This document shows, one piece after another, positions 32,965 through 45,261 of a stretch of DNA of 64,000 nucleotides. The stretch lies in the NCBI GenBank assembly GCA_026874595.1, contig CM049320.1:43846714-43910713 (forward strand), given 5' to 3'. How positions within the stretch are numbered: position 1 is the first letter of the stretch; every line of letters starts with the position of its first letter. This stretch comes from Sipunculus nudus (lineage: Eukaryota; Annelida; Sipuncula; Golfingiida; Sipunculidae). The notes under the pieces were generated by a model, which saw nothing but the letters and a program-made list of their open reading frames with translations, was not told the DNA's origin and ran no database searches. A program made the position numbers and the translations under genes.

Positions 32965-33257
32965 GATGATGCAAGCTCTGTCCAATCTCTGAAAAAAAAA
33001 ACACACAGAAACCTGTGACCCAGTATTTATTTAAAAATACAGTCCCTGTGTCTATCATATAAATGTCTATTATACAATGCAATATGTATCAGATCTTATG
33101 TACTTAATTTCACGTCTTGCTTAACACCAACATGTATAGGAAAGTCCCAAAAAATATTCTTAAACATTAATAAACAAGGTCTACAGGTCTAATGGGAACC
33201 TGTGCAATGGGATTTACATCAGGAATAATGCTTCCATGCTTGACCATTACTTTTCAG

Positions 33258-33740
33258 GTACATGTGTGACATGTATTTGTACAATGCAAGAACTAAACAT
33301 TTTTAACGCAAGTATAAGCACCAATTACACAAACCTCACTCCAGAAATACTGGCATGGAGGTACAAAACACAAAATGATTGTAGATGGTGCACCCAATCT
33401 TGTGTATGAGAATCCCATCAAATGCATGGAAAGGCCACCATTCAGGCAGATACATCAGACTTCTCTCGAGTCAGTTGCACTGGGCTGACCAAGCTCAGCT
33501 GAGGCAGGCAGTTGCCCCAATTCAAGCAAAGCTAATTGGCAGCAGGCAGCAGCAGCTACTGCACTGAGTGAACTCTTGATCTGTACCTAGCTACACTGAG
33601 GAAACTATTGAATTGTTGCAAAATTTGATACAATTGGCAGTCTGCCAAAGCTATAAATAGATCCTGACTGACATTGGCCCTGTTGCCAAATCTGAAATAG
33701 TTGGCAGTTGGCATTATTCCAAATCTGTTTATACATACTG
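33258..33740. repeat. Interspersed repeat with GAGTGAACTCTTGA motif, copy 2
   Basis: Direct copy of 14958-15320: shares ACATGTAT-TGTACAATGCAAG, AGTATAAGCACC, GCTGACCAAGCTCAG, CTACTGCACTGAGTGAAC and AAGCTATAAATAGATCC. It lies upstream of the HPS3 start. Confidence 0.65.
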
Positions 33741-34199
33741 AAAGACATTGGCTACAATCCATTTTGCAAGCTGCATCCTCAGAACATTTTTTGATCAAAA
33801 TGTTTGAAATAATAACAGATGCCTTATGTAAGCAAAATCAAAATACAGATATTTTTTATTCATGGATTTATCTTACACATAAGCTGGATATGGAACCAAT
33901 TATTTATGTTGCCTGTACAGCTCTGCTCATATACCTTATTAGCTCCTCTTGTTGAGACAATAAATCTACTAGCTTTGTTTACCAGAGAATCTCCCAGTCA
34001 TTGTTAAAGGTGGAAGAATTCTGCCAAAAATCATTTAAGTTAACTTGAACAAAGGCCACCTAAGATTCTTTTTAGTGGAGTCTTATAGAATTTGAAACAA
34101 CAGTTTTGCAGATGAAGACTATTGCAGCGCTCAGTTTGAAATAGGCTTTCTGATGGCCACAAGACCAACTTCAGCTTTCTTTGATTCTACCAAAAATTA

Positions 34200-35912
34200 A
34201 CTAGAATACGGGTAGTCGACAAGCGACTACTTGTATCCGCCTAAATCAGAGTGGAACGGATGACGTGTTGCATATCAGCATGGATGTCTGCAGCCAAATT
34301 GTGTATGTAGGTTGCGCTACCTACCAAAAAATCCAGAAAGCCGTCCAAGTTGTATACATATGCAAAATTTAAGGCAGATAAGTCAAACCACTATATTGTA
34401 TATGAGTGATTTTTGCCCTTGGCAGACAAACAGATGGACGCTGTGCAAAAAAGGGTTGCAGGTGGCGCCACCAGTTTAGCGTATGATAAAGAGCTTTGTG
34501 AGAACTATACACATGCAAAATTTTGGCCCAATCGGTCAAACGGTTCCCTAGATATGAGCTTGGATGTCTGCAGCGTAAACTTGATTGTAGGTGGCGCCAC
34601 CTGTCATAAAATCAGAAAAGCTATCCAGGATGTATAAGCATGCAGAATTTCAGGTGAATTAGTCAAACCACTGCAGAGATATGAGTGATTTTAACCCAAG
34701 GCAGACGAACAGCTGGACACTGTGCAAACATGGTTGCAGGTGGCGCCACCATTTTTTGTGTATGTTATAAAGCTCTCTAAGGGCTACATTTGTGCAAAAA
34801 AATTTTCCTGATCGGTCAAACGGTTCCTGAGATATGAGCTTGGATGTCTGCAGCGTAAACGTGAATGTAGGTGGCGCCACCTGTCATAAAATCAGAAAAG
34901 CTATCCAGGATGTATACGCATGCCAAATTTCAGGTGAATTAGTCAAGTTACTGCAGAGATACGAGTGATTTTAACCCAAGGCAGACAAACAGATGGACAC
35001 TGTGCAAACATGGTTGCAGGTAGCGGCACCATTTTTGGTGTATGTTATAAAGCTCTCCAAGGGCTACATTTGTGCAAAAGAATTTTCCTGATCGGTCAAA
35101 CGGTTCCCGAGATATGAGCTTGGATGTCTGCAGCGTAAACGTGAATGTAGGTGGCGCCACCTGTCATAAAATCAGATAAGCTATCCAGGATGTATACGCA
35201 TGCCAAATTTCAGGTGAATTAGTCAAGTCACTGCAGAGATATGAGTGATTTTAACCCAAGGCAGACGAACAGATGGACACTGTGCAAACATGGTTGCAGG
35301 TGGCGCCACCATTTTTGGTGTATGTTATAAAGCTCTCCAAGGGCTACATTTGTGCAAAAGAATTTTCCTGATCGGTCAAACGGTTCCAGAGATATGAGCT
35401 TGGATGTCTGCAGCGTAAACGTGAATGTAGGTGGCGCCACCTGTCATAAAATCAGAAAAGCTATCCAGGATGTTTGCGCATGCCGAATTTCAGGTGAATT
35501 AGTCAAGTCACTGCAGAGATATGAGTGATTTTAACCCAAGGCAGACGAACAGATGGACACTGTGCAAACATGGTTGCAGGTGGCGCCACCATTTTTGGTG
35601 TATGTTATAAAGCTCTCCGAGGGCTACATTTGTGCAAAAAAATTTTCCTGATCGGTCAAACGGTTCCCGAGATATGTGGGTTTATGTGTGGAAACAGACG
35701 CACAAACGGACGCAGAGCCCAGAGGAAAGGTCAGAGGTCAAAACAAAATCGGGGCGCAGCAGTTCACATGTGACCCGAACATAATCCCGGGTTTTGGAAA
35801 ATTCCACCCAGCGGTTACGGAGGAGTTCTCCGGACACCTACGCGGCGGCGGCGGCGGCGGCGGCCAGCTGAAAACATAGTATCCGCAAAACTCTGTTTTG
35901 GCGGATACAATG
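34200..35912 (+). mobile_element. HINE-like element with 280-bp GGTGGCGCCACC tandem core, copy 2 (best preserved)
   Basis: It starts ACTAGAATACGGGTAGTCG, with the perfect inverted repeat GTAGTCG-ACAAG-CGACTAC. About five tandem units of 280 bp follow (34430-35720), each with two GGTGGCGCCACC palindromes and ATCGGTCAAACGGTTCC. It ends in the hairpin TATCCGC...GCGGATA (35880-35907). Three minus-strand open frames of about 70 codons simply repeat with the units and are not believed coding. The design matches Helitron/Helentron-derived HINEs such as those known from oysters and Drosophila. Confidence 0.68.
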
Positions 35913-36970
35913 AACCCAATCTATTCTTATACAATTGAAGGAACCCTACCCTAGGATAATTCTTCTGAAAAATAACCCATTCAGCTTGACATTTTCATCA
36001 TAAGATATTTTTAAGCTGAAAGAGGCAAAAATTACAAGGTTTTTGCCCGTAAAAGGGTGGCACCACAAAAACCTCAATTCCAAATATGAGTCATGTGACC
36101 AACATTTGCACAAAACTTGGTGATGCTAGCTCCTAGCGTTTCTGAGATTATTATGTTAGTATGCTTACATGGCCAAGTGACTAAGTTAAAATTCCTGTAA
36201 CTCGGCAAAAATTCATCGAACCCAAACCACTCGAACAAACTTGAGAGAACTTATCTCTGGGATCATTTCTGTGATATATTGAACAATTTTGCTGAATGAT
36301 TTTGGAGAAGATTTTCAAAGGTTTTCAAGTTTTTTCCCTGAAAAATGTAAGTTGGTGCAGGTGGCACCACAAAAAGCTTAATCCCACAACAAATGATATG
36401 TGACTGATTTTTTTGCATAAAATTTGGGAAAGCTAGCTTCTGCTATTCCTGAGAAAATATGGGTTAATGTACAGATGATCATTGACCCTCGTACACAAAG
36501 GTTGAAGCAGGTGGCGCAAACAATACCTCGATTTCAAATATGACTCATGTGACCAACATTTGCATAAAATTCGGTGATGAAAGCCCCAGCTGTTTCTGAT
36601 ATTGTAACTTTAGCATTCTTTTTTACCAAAGTTCAGCTTCTTGAAACTCGTCAAAAAATCACCAAATTGGAACCATTCTAACAAACTTGAGAGAGATTGT
36701 TCCTGGGATCATTTCTGTGAAATATTGAAAAATTTGGATAAAAAGTTTTGGTGAAGATTTTTTATGGTTGTTTATATTAGCTTTTTCAAAATTAAATCAG
36801 AGTAAATGCAGATAACAATAAAATAAGCAAAATCCAATAAGGAACTTGGATGATTTTTGCATTAAATTTGGTGATGCTAGCTCCTGCCGTTGATGAGATA
36901 GTAGGGATTAATATACAGATGGCAGATGACAGACAATGCCACACCATCATATAAGCTCACAGGTTAATTA
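35912..36970 (+). repeat. Interspersed repeat ending ATAAGCTCACAGGTTAATTAG, copy 2
   Basis: Same family as 17510-18135 and 43660-45225, with two or three internal sub-copies of CAAACTTGAGAGA-GGATCATTTCTGTGA. It follows a HINE-like element in the same orientation, as at 17510 and, inverted, near 57630. Confidence 0.6.
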
Positions 36971-38850
36971 GGGAAAAGTTTATGAAAGACAATAAAGTTA
37001 CCATTTTAGATTTCCAAGGAGTTACTAAATGTGTGCAATTTATCACTCTTAGTAAGACTTTGTTCAAGAATGAATATTCTAAATATGAACACACCAAAAC
37101 TCACAGAAATGATTAACCATCAATTATTTGTAGAGCACAGGCAATAATAAAACCTGAATCAATTCAGCTTTCCTCATTGCCCATGGGCCATGATGCTCAG
37201 CTGAACACAAATTACTAGTGGCCATGCACAGCTCATACATTTACGCAGCAGCGACTTAATCTGGGGTTTCTCCAAAAATATTCACACAATTTGTCTGCAT
37301 ATAAAAGTTTGAATTCCAAAATTTTATGCCTAGAATTTATGCCCTGCTATTGGCCAAACCTCGGAGCAACTGATGTACTAAAAACCCTTCGTCTTTGCAC
37401 TCTGTTCAGGTCTCCTAAGAAATCTCATCATGTCTTGATGTGAAGCGAAAACTTTGTTTAATAACAGTTTGGACTTTTGTCCTGCTAAAGGATAAACTAA
37501 TGTTTATCTAAAAAATTGTAGTAAAAATGCATAAAAAATTGAGAAATTGTTTTAAGTGCCTACAGTCTTCTTCAGTCATTTGTTACAATTCTTTTAGCAA
37601 GATTAGCATACCAAACATAATGACAATGAGTCCAACAGTTCATGAGAAATCTATTCTATGCATGTACCCAATATTCTCATTATTTAACTTTTTGATAGTC
37701 TAAAACAATATCAGTAATTTTGATGGCTTTCAGTGACTTTTCAATAACTTTCATTCATTTATTTTGAACATTTGGTTACTTTTATGTTTTGTTACTTTTT
37801 TTATAGTTTCTGGTTATTATTATGTACTTTGTGTATGCATGTGTTTGGAAAATCCTTATTATCAACCTATTGCTAGGGGTGTGTATTAATATTTACTTAA
37901 TATTACCCCCCCCCCCCCCAAAAAAAAAAAAAAAATATGCACTGGTGGAGTTTTTCAGGGAAAAAATTTTTTTTTGAATTTTTAAAGGAGAGTAAACCTT
38001 TTACATGGCCTCTGAAAGTTGTGAAGTCATGATAAACATGATAATAATTATAAAGCCACCCCCTGTAAGGATACATGGCTAACACGGGTTGATGAGTTTA
38101 TGTTTTGGTCACATTATTTGTTGGTGGACATTTTCTTGTTACCCAGAGTGCAAAACTATCATATACAATTTTTTCTTTTTTGTTTTTCTTTCTTCTGTCC
38201 ATGTTAGTGCTAGATCCTAAATAAGTCTGATTTCAAAAAATGACCTTTGGGCACAATATTAATCTGAGCTTACAGATTTGCCGCTGAAATTTACTTCAGA
38301 CCTGGACCTAATTTTCATGGTCACACACTTTGTAGCTGATTCTAATTTATCACGCAGTTATGAGCTTCAAGGGGGATTCAAGTGATCACTAGTCAATTGA
38401 AGCATCTCACTTTTATTTATTTACAGACATATAAACTACCTCACCAAATTTTTTTGGTAAGATATGCATTTATATAATAACATTACCTTGTTTTACTAGG
38501 TATTTCACTTTATTTGCTTTTTATTTAAGAAAAATATATATTTTGGCAGAATAAAAAGAAAACCAATATTAACAAGTAATGACATGCAATTATTATGAAG
38601 GTTTAAGCTTAGTACTTGAAAATTCCGGTCAATAAAAGAATAATCTGAAAGATATTGGAGAAAAAATTACCAGATTACCTTTGTATGAACAATAACAACC
38701 AATACATAATATAGACATAGTGAGGCGTGCACATGTTAACTACAAGGGACCCATGGATTACAGTGCTCAGCTGAATGTGACATATAATTGTATCACCATT
38801 GTTGTATGTAGGTCTGAAAGATTTCATTTTGACAGATGTAATTTTTTGTA
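36971..38850. other. No gene recognised
   Basis: A+T-rich sequence with a C/A run at 37907-37936 and two copies of the GCTCAGCTGA end motif (37195 and 38766) preceded by CCCATGG text, probably edges of degraded repeats. Confidence 0.4.
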
Positions 38851-39183
38851 TTAATTATGTAGTTGAGTGGAACAGTAATATAGAAGTATCAGTATTTCAA
38901 ATATGTACAAGAATTCAGAGAAGAAGTTACTGATGGGACATACGGGTGACCTATAAAGGAAAACAATCTGAAGTGACTGAGTCTGAGTGTGAATATACAG
39001 AAGAGATGACTCAAAATCTGGTGTTGTGTGGTGGTGAAGGGTTACATGGGGACTCAGCTGTCCATGTATATAAATGGCTAAACCATGAGGTGGTCTTTTG
39101 TCTGTTGTTCCTCTGACAGCTGTTTTATCATTTCTGATAAGTTTGTAATGAGGACAGAGAGATAGAAAAACAAAGCAAATCAC
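38851..39183 (-). pseudogene. Endonuclease/exonuclease/phosphatase-like fragment of a retroelement or Helitron
   Basis: The minus-strand frame encodes KRPPHGLAIYIHGQLSPHV and QIVFLYRSPVCPISNFFSEF. The pattern HGLAIY ... ES ... FLYRSP is like the middle of EEP-type endonucleases carried by LINEs and some Helitrons. Catalytic N- and C-terminal motifs are absent, so it is a fragment. No neighbouring reverse transcriptase or helicase is seen. Confidence 0.45.
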
Positions 39184-39417
39184 TTCAATTCCAATTCTAC
39201 TGAGGCAGAAAAATACTTAACGAATGTTTGCATTAGATCCTCATTTTTTTAATACATCAATTTTTGTTAAGGAAAATTTTACACAAAATTATTAAATTTT
39301 ACTGTACATTTACAGTATAATTCAATTAATTTGAAAATTTAAGTTGTTTAACAATTCTAAATAGCATCAACATTTATAGTTAATCTACTCAGGCAACATC
39401 ACATTATAAACATAGAT

Positions 39418-40296
39418 GTATTTATTTTTTCTTTAAATATATTTTTTAAATTTGCAAAATAATAAAAATCTGAAACTAACACTTGATTCAGGAAAAGTTG
39501 TATACATTAGATTGGAAACAGCAATGCAATTAAAGAATGTAACTAATGCAACATATCTGGTTGGGCGGGCGGGGGGGGGGGGGGGGGGGGCTCAGGGTTG
39601 CCACGTGATTCCACATTTGTGACAGCAGTGTTTCATCACTAATAAGTTTACCAAAGCAAGGCTGTAAGGACCAGACATGGCTGGTCCTCCAACATGGCTG
39701 GTCTGGAGGTTCAAAATATAAATACATTAGAGCCTCAGAGAAACATCAATAACTAGAATAATATCCCTGATTTTTTTACAAAGTCCATTATATTTAGGCC
39801 CATAACTTTTTTAAATTATAAAATACAGACTTAATTTCTACCATGTACATAGGAATTACATAGAGGAATATTTATGGTAAATATGAAGAAAACCAGATGA
39901 GTGGTTTTGATATTAAGGCAGTCCTGAAGTATGAAAATAGATTTTTAACAGAAACACAGATGTATTTATTTTTTCTAAAAATATATTTAAAATTTGCAAA
40001 ATAATTAATATATGAAAATATTACTTGATTCAGGATTGGAAAAGTTGTATACATTAGATCGGAAACAGCATTTGGTTAAAGAATGTAAGTAATGCAACAT
40101 ATCTGGTTGGGTGGGGCAGGGGGTGGGGGGTGGGGACGGCAGGGTTGCCACATGTGATTCTACATTTGTAAAAGCAGTGTTTCATCACTAATACATTTAC
40201 CCAGACAAGGCTGTAGGGACCAGACAAGGCTGGTCTGGAGGTTCAAAATGTAAAAACATTAGAGCCTCAGAAAAACTTCAATAACTAGAATAATTT
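39418..40296. repeat. Local direct duplication, about 340-bp unit twice
   Basis: 39418-39758 and 39958-40296 are direct copies: TTGATTCAGGA, GTTGTATACATTAGAT, ATGCAACATATCTGGTTGGG, a long G run, AGGGTTGCCAC, GTTTCATCACTAATA and TAGAGCCTCAG. Both are followed by the repeat family of 244-945, truncated after the first copy. Confidence 0.75.
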
Positions 40297-40299
40297 TTA

Positions 40300-40975
40300 G
40301 GCTTTTACTTTCAAATTTCAGAATTTAACAGATTAAATCTATATATATACTGACTGTGAAAAGTAAATCAAATGTTCTTACAAGAAAAAAAAGTGCCATG
40401 GTCAAACTTGGGCAAAATTTAAGGTACCAATTTTATATTTTTGCTAATATTTAAAAAATTAACAGATTTTGATCTAATGTTTGGTATACAATTAAATTTT
40501 GATTAATTAAAGTTGTATTACTGAAAAAAGTCCCTTCCTTTAACACATTTTCTCTTAAGTGACCAAATATTTTTCCTGATTTTTTACAAAGTCCATTATG
40601 TTTGGGCCCATAACTTTTTTAAATGATATAATACTGACTTAATTTCTGGCATGTACATAGGAACTATAAAAAGGAATATTTATAAATACTAAGAAAACCA
40701 GATGAGTGGTTTTGATATTTGGAAGTCCTGAAGTGTGAAAAAAAAAGATTTTTAATAAAAAATTGAGGTTTTTCCTTAATTATCTCAATGGAACGAAGTA
40801 CTATTGACCCAATTCTCGGCATGGCAGGAGATTTTGAGGGCATCTAACTGTATGCTGAATTTCAGATTCATAGGTCCAATGGTGTTTAAACGTGCCAGTC
40901 TTACAGACAGACGGACGACAGACAATGGACCACGACTATAGCTCAGATGACTTATAGTCAGCTGTGCTAAAAACT
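40300..40975 (+). repeat. Interspersed repeat of the 244-945 family, copy 4
   Basis: Contains GTTTGGGCCCATAACTT, GGTTTTTCCTTAAT, ACGGACGACAGACAATGG and ends TAGTCAGCTGTGCTAAAAAC. Confidence 0.7.
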
Positions 40976-42660
40976 GTCTGTGCTAACTGAAAAATGGCTG
41001 AAAATATTTTTCTTAGAATATTTAATTCAGGCTAACCTCAAAGTACAAACCTCTCAAATGTTGTGGTACACTGAAATTGGCATAAAAAAACAATTTTTGC
41101 TCTTGGGATATTGAAATGTTATCATTGTTGAAATTTGCACCACCTTGATACATTCATGATGAATTGAGTGAAAGGAAGACACACAGTCACTCTCACACCC
41201 AAAGTTCAATCTAATAACTATGATATAAATGATTTTCCCACTTTTAAAGAATGGACCAGGCTCTATATATGCAAAAAAGTGAATGACTGCTGGTTATTTT
41301 TACAGAAAGTTGTTGCCATTTCTGTGTTCAATTTTGCCAAATTTATATTCTCACTCACAAAATAAAAACACATGATGTACGTTTGACTGAAACATCATTA
41401 ATTAAATAAATGCTGTATATTATTGCTATAGTTTGGGATCTTACTCACAAACTGACCATTGCACTTTCATAAAAATGTTCAAAGATACTACAGATGATTA
41501 CACCTGTCTGGCATCATCTCTAAAGATGTCCAAGATGCGCAACAAATAATAAGGTAATCCATGCATTAATCATAGAGAAATTGTATGAATATTTACTTGA
41601 AATAGGCCAGGGAACTTTCACATCTGATAGTATCTTTTGTAAGAACCATTTCACCTGATTTTGTTATATAACTTTGAATGATGACCAGGGAATGTGTGTG
41701 CTCGATGAACCATGTATCAGATTTGTATTCAAAATCAGAAAAATACCTGCAAAGGTAAAAATGTCACTTGAATTTAAACTGTGAATCTCTAAATAAACCA
41801 TAAAGTACCAAATACAAAAAAATTTAAATTATAGGTGACTCATTTATAAAAGGTAAATCTATCTTAGATGGTTAAGCATAGCAAATTTCAAACCAATGTA
41901 TGGATTAATTATTGAAAAATGTTATTCTTTATAAACTTCAAATGGTAAAATTATTGTGAAACCTGGCAAATTTTGTTCAAATGTAGGATTGTTAACATAA
42001 CTATAAATATCCATGATATTTATAATTTTCAATTTATGATCCTTTAATAAGTTTTAGTGCAGCAGCAATTGATGAGTCTGCCTGTCAAGGTTTTTCAATC
42101 ACATAGCTCGTTATTTCCTAATTCAAGGTTTCCTTCAGGATTCAACAGGACTTGTTAGGATGTACAGGCAGGCAAGACTCTAACAGATAACCCTCGTTGA
42201 AACCATGTTTCCTCCATCTTGAACTTTGATCTAGTGTGCAAGTTACCATATTTCTTTGCCTAATTTTCTTCGGCCAAGAGAAACAGATTATCAATATTTC
42301 TTAATGCAGATATTGGCAGAGTCGATATAGACCTTCCTACAAATACATTTGTGAGGGGGAAACAGTCCATTTATTTTATAGTTATAACTGAAAAGGTGTT
42401 CCCATCTGCAAAAGTATGGGCATCAACCTATACAGTAAAGAAATATTCCAAAAGTATCAGATTTCCCAAATTTGTAAAATAAACACACCACCCACAGGAT
42501 GTACCTTGCTTAAGATTTGAAATCAGTTGTTACTTTTTTAGAAAATGTTATTTCATTTCTATTTTTAATGTGCAGTCATGTGTCAAATGATATCTGAATT
42601 TTTTCTATTGGTTACCAGTAAAAACATATATACAGCAACAGGTGAGTTCAATAGAATACA
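40976..42660. other. No gene recognised
   Basis: Ordinary A+T-rich sequence without clear repeats, splice-bounded exons or RNA genes that I can support. Confidence 0.4.
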
Positions 42661-42774
42661 TGTAAAATATGTTTTATTCATTAAGAGCAATATGTGATAT
42701 GTGTCAACATTTAACAGTGCAAAAATGTAGATTCATGTGCAAGGCAAACAACCATGAAGGGCATGCACTAACTG

Positions 42775-43010
42775 TATTGATATATCGCAACGGGGTGTTC
42801 AAGCACCGGCCTGTAATCACTGCAGCAGAGGCCTATCCTGTATTCGATCCCGGCGCTGGTCTGAGTTTCGGGTGCCAGGTACAGTGAGCAGCATTGGCCG
42901 GTAGCGCGTTGTCAACACATTCTTCCAATGTTTATTGTTACATAGGTAGGCTCTGTCCATTACTCTATGTTTTTTTTTTTCCTTAACCGGGAGTTCCACA
43001 CAGTGTAGCA
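42775..43010 (+). repeat. Possible tRNA-derived SINE
   Basis: ATATCGCAACGGGGTG, then GTTCAAGCACCGGCC and a box-B-like GTATTCGATCCCGG (42839-42852) resemble the tRNA-like head of invertebrate SINEs. A minus-strand frame of 164 codons over this region (42817-43311) is taken as a shadow. Confidence 0.35.
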
Positions 43011-43164
43011 AATTCGACAGTATGTGTTGACGATGGCTCCAACGACCAAAAAAAACAATATAAGATTTAAGAAGGCCTGCCTGAATGCTTCCTGCTAAGT
43101 ACAATCTCTTTGAAATCACATGATCAACAGTCACATGATGCATATAAAATGACGTTGATTGGTG

Positions 43165-43400
43165 ACCAGGGCGAATAAAGGCGATTTTGGTCGGCGGCGA
43201 TATGGGCCGCCCGCCAAAAACCGACCTTATCGGCCGCCAGCGCCCAGCGGGCAACCATTTCGGCCGCAACCCCGACGGAGCCACTGCTGGGCCCTGACTC
43301 TGTCCAGTCAAACATATCGGCCGCGGCTTCGGCGGCAGTGCACCATTTCGGCCGCCGGGCTACTTCATAATACTTACCGCCGTTCTTCTGGGCTACCGAA
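43165..43400. repeat. GC-rich cluster of CGGCCG palindromes
   Basis: CGGCCGCC, CGGCCGCA or CGGCCGCG, each preceded by TAT or TTT, occurs about five times between 43220 and 43361, in a region much richer in G+C than its surroundings. A repeated short module rather than coding sequence; no promoter or gene is evident. Confidence 0.6.
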
Positions 43401-43439
43401 TTACAAGGTGTATGTATGAAGGGCTTGATGTATGTAAAA

Positions 43440-43651
43440 ATATGTATGGATTTTCTTTACAGGAATTTCTACACGAATCCAAGACTTGTATAGTTAGTGG
43501 TAGGGTGATCCCAGAACAAAACGACTTCACATTTATTTCAACTAGAGGTAACTCAGGTAAATCTATTGTTGACTATTTAATTTTTCCTCATGAATGCTTG
43601 AAACGGGTAACAGATTTCAAAAATTTTCAGGTAAATCCCTATAGTGATTAA
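43440..43651 (+). pseudogene. Endonuclease-domain fragment of a retroelement
   Basis: The plus-strand frame encodes ESKTCIVSGRVIPEQNDFTF then ISTRGNSGKSIVDYLIFPHE. The FTFIS-RGNS-SIVDY-I pattern resembles the C-terminal part of EEP endonuclease domains in mobile elements (final Ser-x-VDY block). The frame is open from 43412, but the N-terminal residues do not look like the family. No other domains are nearby. Confidence 0.55.
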
Positions 43652-43659
43652 TAAGCGGG

Positions 43660-45225
43660 AACATACACTTTGCAAAAACTATTGTAGGAGGCACTATCAG
43701 TCTTGTATACGACGAAACTCCCCGATATGTATAGATATGCACAATTGCAAGGCTGATATATCAAATTCCTCCTGAGAAATGAGCAGTGACATATACTGTG
43801 CAAAAGGTCCTTGAAGGTGGCGACACTAGTCTTGTATACGAGAATGCTATCAAAGATGCATGAACAGGCCAACATTTCAGGCCGATACATCAAAGTTTCT
43901 TGAGTCAGGTGCACTGGGCTGACCAAGCTCAGCCGAGGCAGGCAGTTGCCCCAGGTCAAGGGAAGCAAATTGGCAGGTGCAGCTACGGCACTGAATGAAC
44001 TCTTGACCTGTAATTGACAGCACTGAGTGAACTCTTGACCTGTTGCAACATCTGTTACATTTGTCTATAAATAGATCCATATTGAGACTTGGCAATCTCC
44101 AAGCTATTTATAGATAGAGACAAAATCTTGTCCAAACTATTCTTATAAAATTGAAAGAACCCTACCCTAGGATAATTCTTGCGAAAAACTAAACCATTCA
44201 GCATGACAGTTTCATCATTAAACATTTTTGAAAATGCCTAGAACGAGGCTAAAATTACTATGTATATTACTATGTTTTTGCCCGTAAAAAACAGGTCAAT
44301 GTAGGTGGCACCACAAAAACCTCAATATCAAATATGAGTCATGTGAACAACATTTGCACAAAACTGTATGATGCTAGCCCCTGTCGGTTCTGAGTTTGTC
44401 ATGTTAATATGTCCAAGGGTTATGTTTCTTTGCCAAATGGCTAATTTCAAATTCCTGTAACTCGGCCAAAATTCATCAAACCCGAATTAAAAAATTGAGA
44501 GAGCTCGGTCCTGGAATTATTTCTTGAAATATTTAATAATTTGGCTGAATGTCTTCGAAGTAAAGGTTTTTAAAGGTTTTCAAGCTCCCCCCCCCCCGTA
44601 AAATGTCCCAAAAGCCCAGTTTTTTATTACTTGATATGTGACTGTTTTTTTAGTAAAATTTGGGGATGCTAGTTCCTGCCGTTCCTCAGAAATTATGGGT
44701 CAATGTACTGATGACCGAGGAACCCTGTACAAAAATACCTCGAAAAGTCAGTTACACATATGACTCATGTGACCAACATTTGCATAAAATTTGGTGATGG
44801 TAGCTGTAGCCTTTTCTGAGATTGTAATTTAAGTTTTTTTTGGGGGGGGGGGTGGGGGGGGGGGGGTGGGGGGTTAAATGACACGGTGTAGCTTCCAGTA
44901 ACTCAGCCAAATATTACCGAACCAAATTTAACAGAATAAATACCATTCAAAGAAACTAAGAAAGATTGTTTCTGGAATTATTTCAGTGAAAATATTGAAT
45001 AATTTGGCTTTATGGTTTCAGAGAAGAAGAATTTTGAACTTTTTTTTAGTTTTCCTAATAAAATCAAAGTCACTGCAGATCGCCAAAAATAAACTCAATC
45101 TGTTAGAGTTTGAAGTGTGAAGGATTCTTTTATAGCTAGCTCTGACAATTTTTGAGACAGCAAGGGTTAACGTTAGGATGACGGCTGACAGACGACCCTG
45201 CATAAGCTCACAGGTTCGCTAAAAA
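43660..45225 (+). repeat. Composite interspersed repeat (43660-44120 and 44130-45225)
   Basis: The first part has two segments with GGAGGCACTATCAGTCTTG and GGCGACACTAGTCTTG, then the GAGTGAACTCTTGACC block (43880-44120). The second begins CCAAACTATTCTTATA and ends CATAAGCTCACAGGTTCGC. The same order appears inverted at 55398-57630. A G-rich tract lies at 44839-44873. Confidence 0.6.
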
Positions 45226-45261
45226 TAAGGTAACGCTACAAGTCTGCAGAAACTAAGGAAA

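Larger units (their letters stand above)
4760..32988 (-). other. HPS3: HPS3 homologue gene, 5' half (8 coding exons; gene continues past left edge)
   Basis: This is the span of a spliced minus-strand gene. HPS3 is a subunit of BLOC-2 (with HPS5 and HPS6), which directs cargo to lysosome-related organelles. Eight exons give about 578 codons in the order of the animal protein (about 1000 residues), so the C-terminal half lies outside the window. Phases at the seven junctions are 1,1,1,0,0,2,0, exon 8 leaves in phase 2, and every intron has GT-AG ends. A pyrimidine run and CAG just before exon 1 (AG at 32989-32990) suggest a further 5'UTR exon upstream that I could not find. Introns run from 0.6 to 8.9 kb and are packed with minisatellites and transposable elements. 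The assignment rests on my memory of the human protein, with no alignment run. Confidence 0.85.

Noticed and set aside
34659-35440. Three similar minus-strand frames of about 70 codons (MAPPTFTFTLQTSKLIS)
   Set aside because: They repeat with the 280-bp non-coding tandem unit of a HINE-like element; no domain, and copies elsewhere do not keep the frame.
42817-43311. 164-codon minus-strand frame
   Set aside because: It spans a tRNA-like repeat and the CGGCCG cluster; no domain seen.
43412-45225. A complete LINE
   Set aside because: Only a short endonuclease-like fragment is present; no reverse transcriptase motifs follow before the next repeat.
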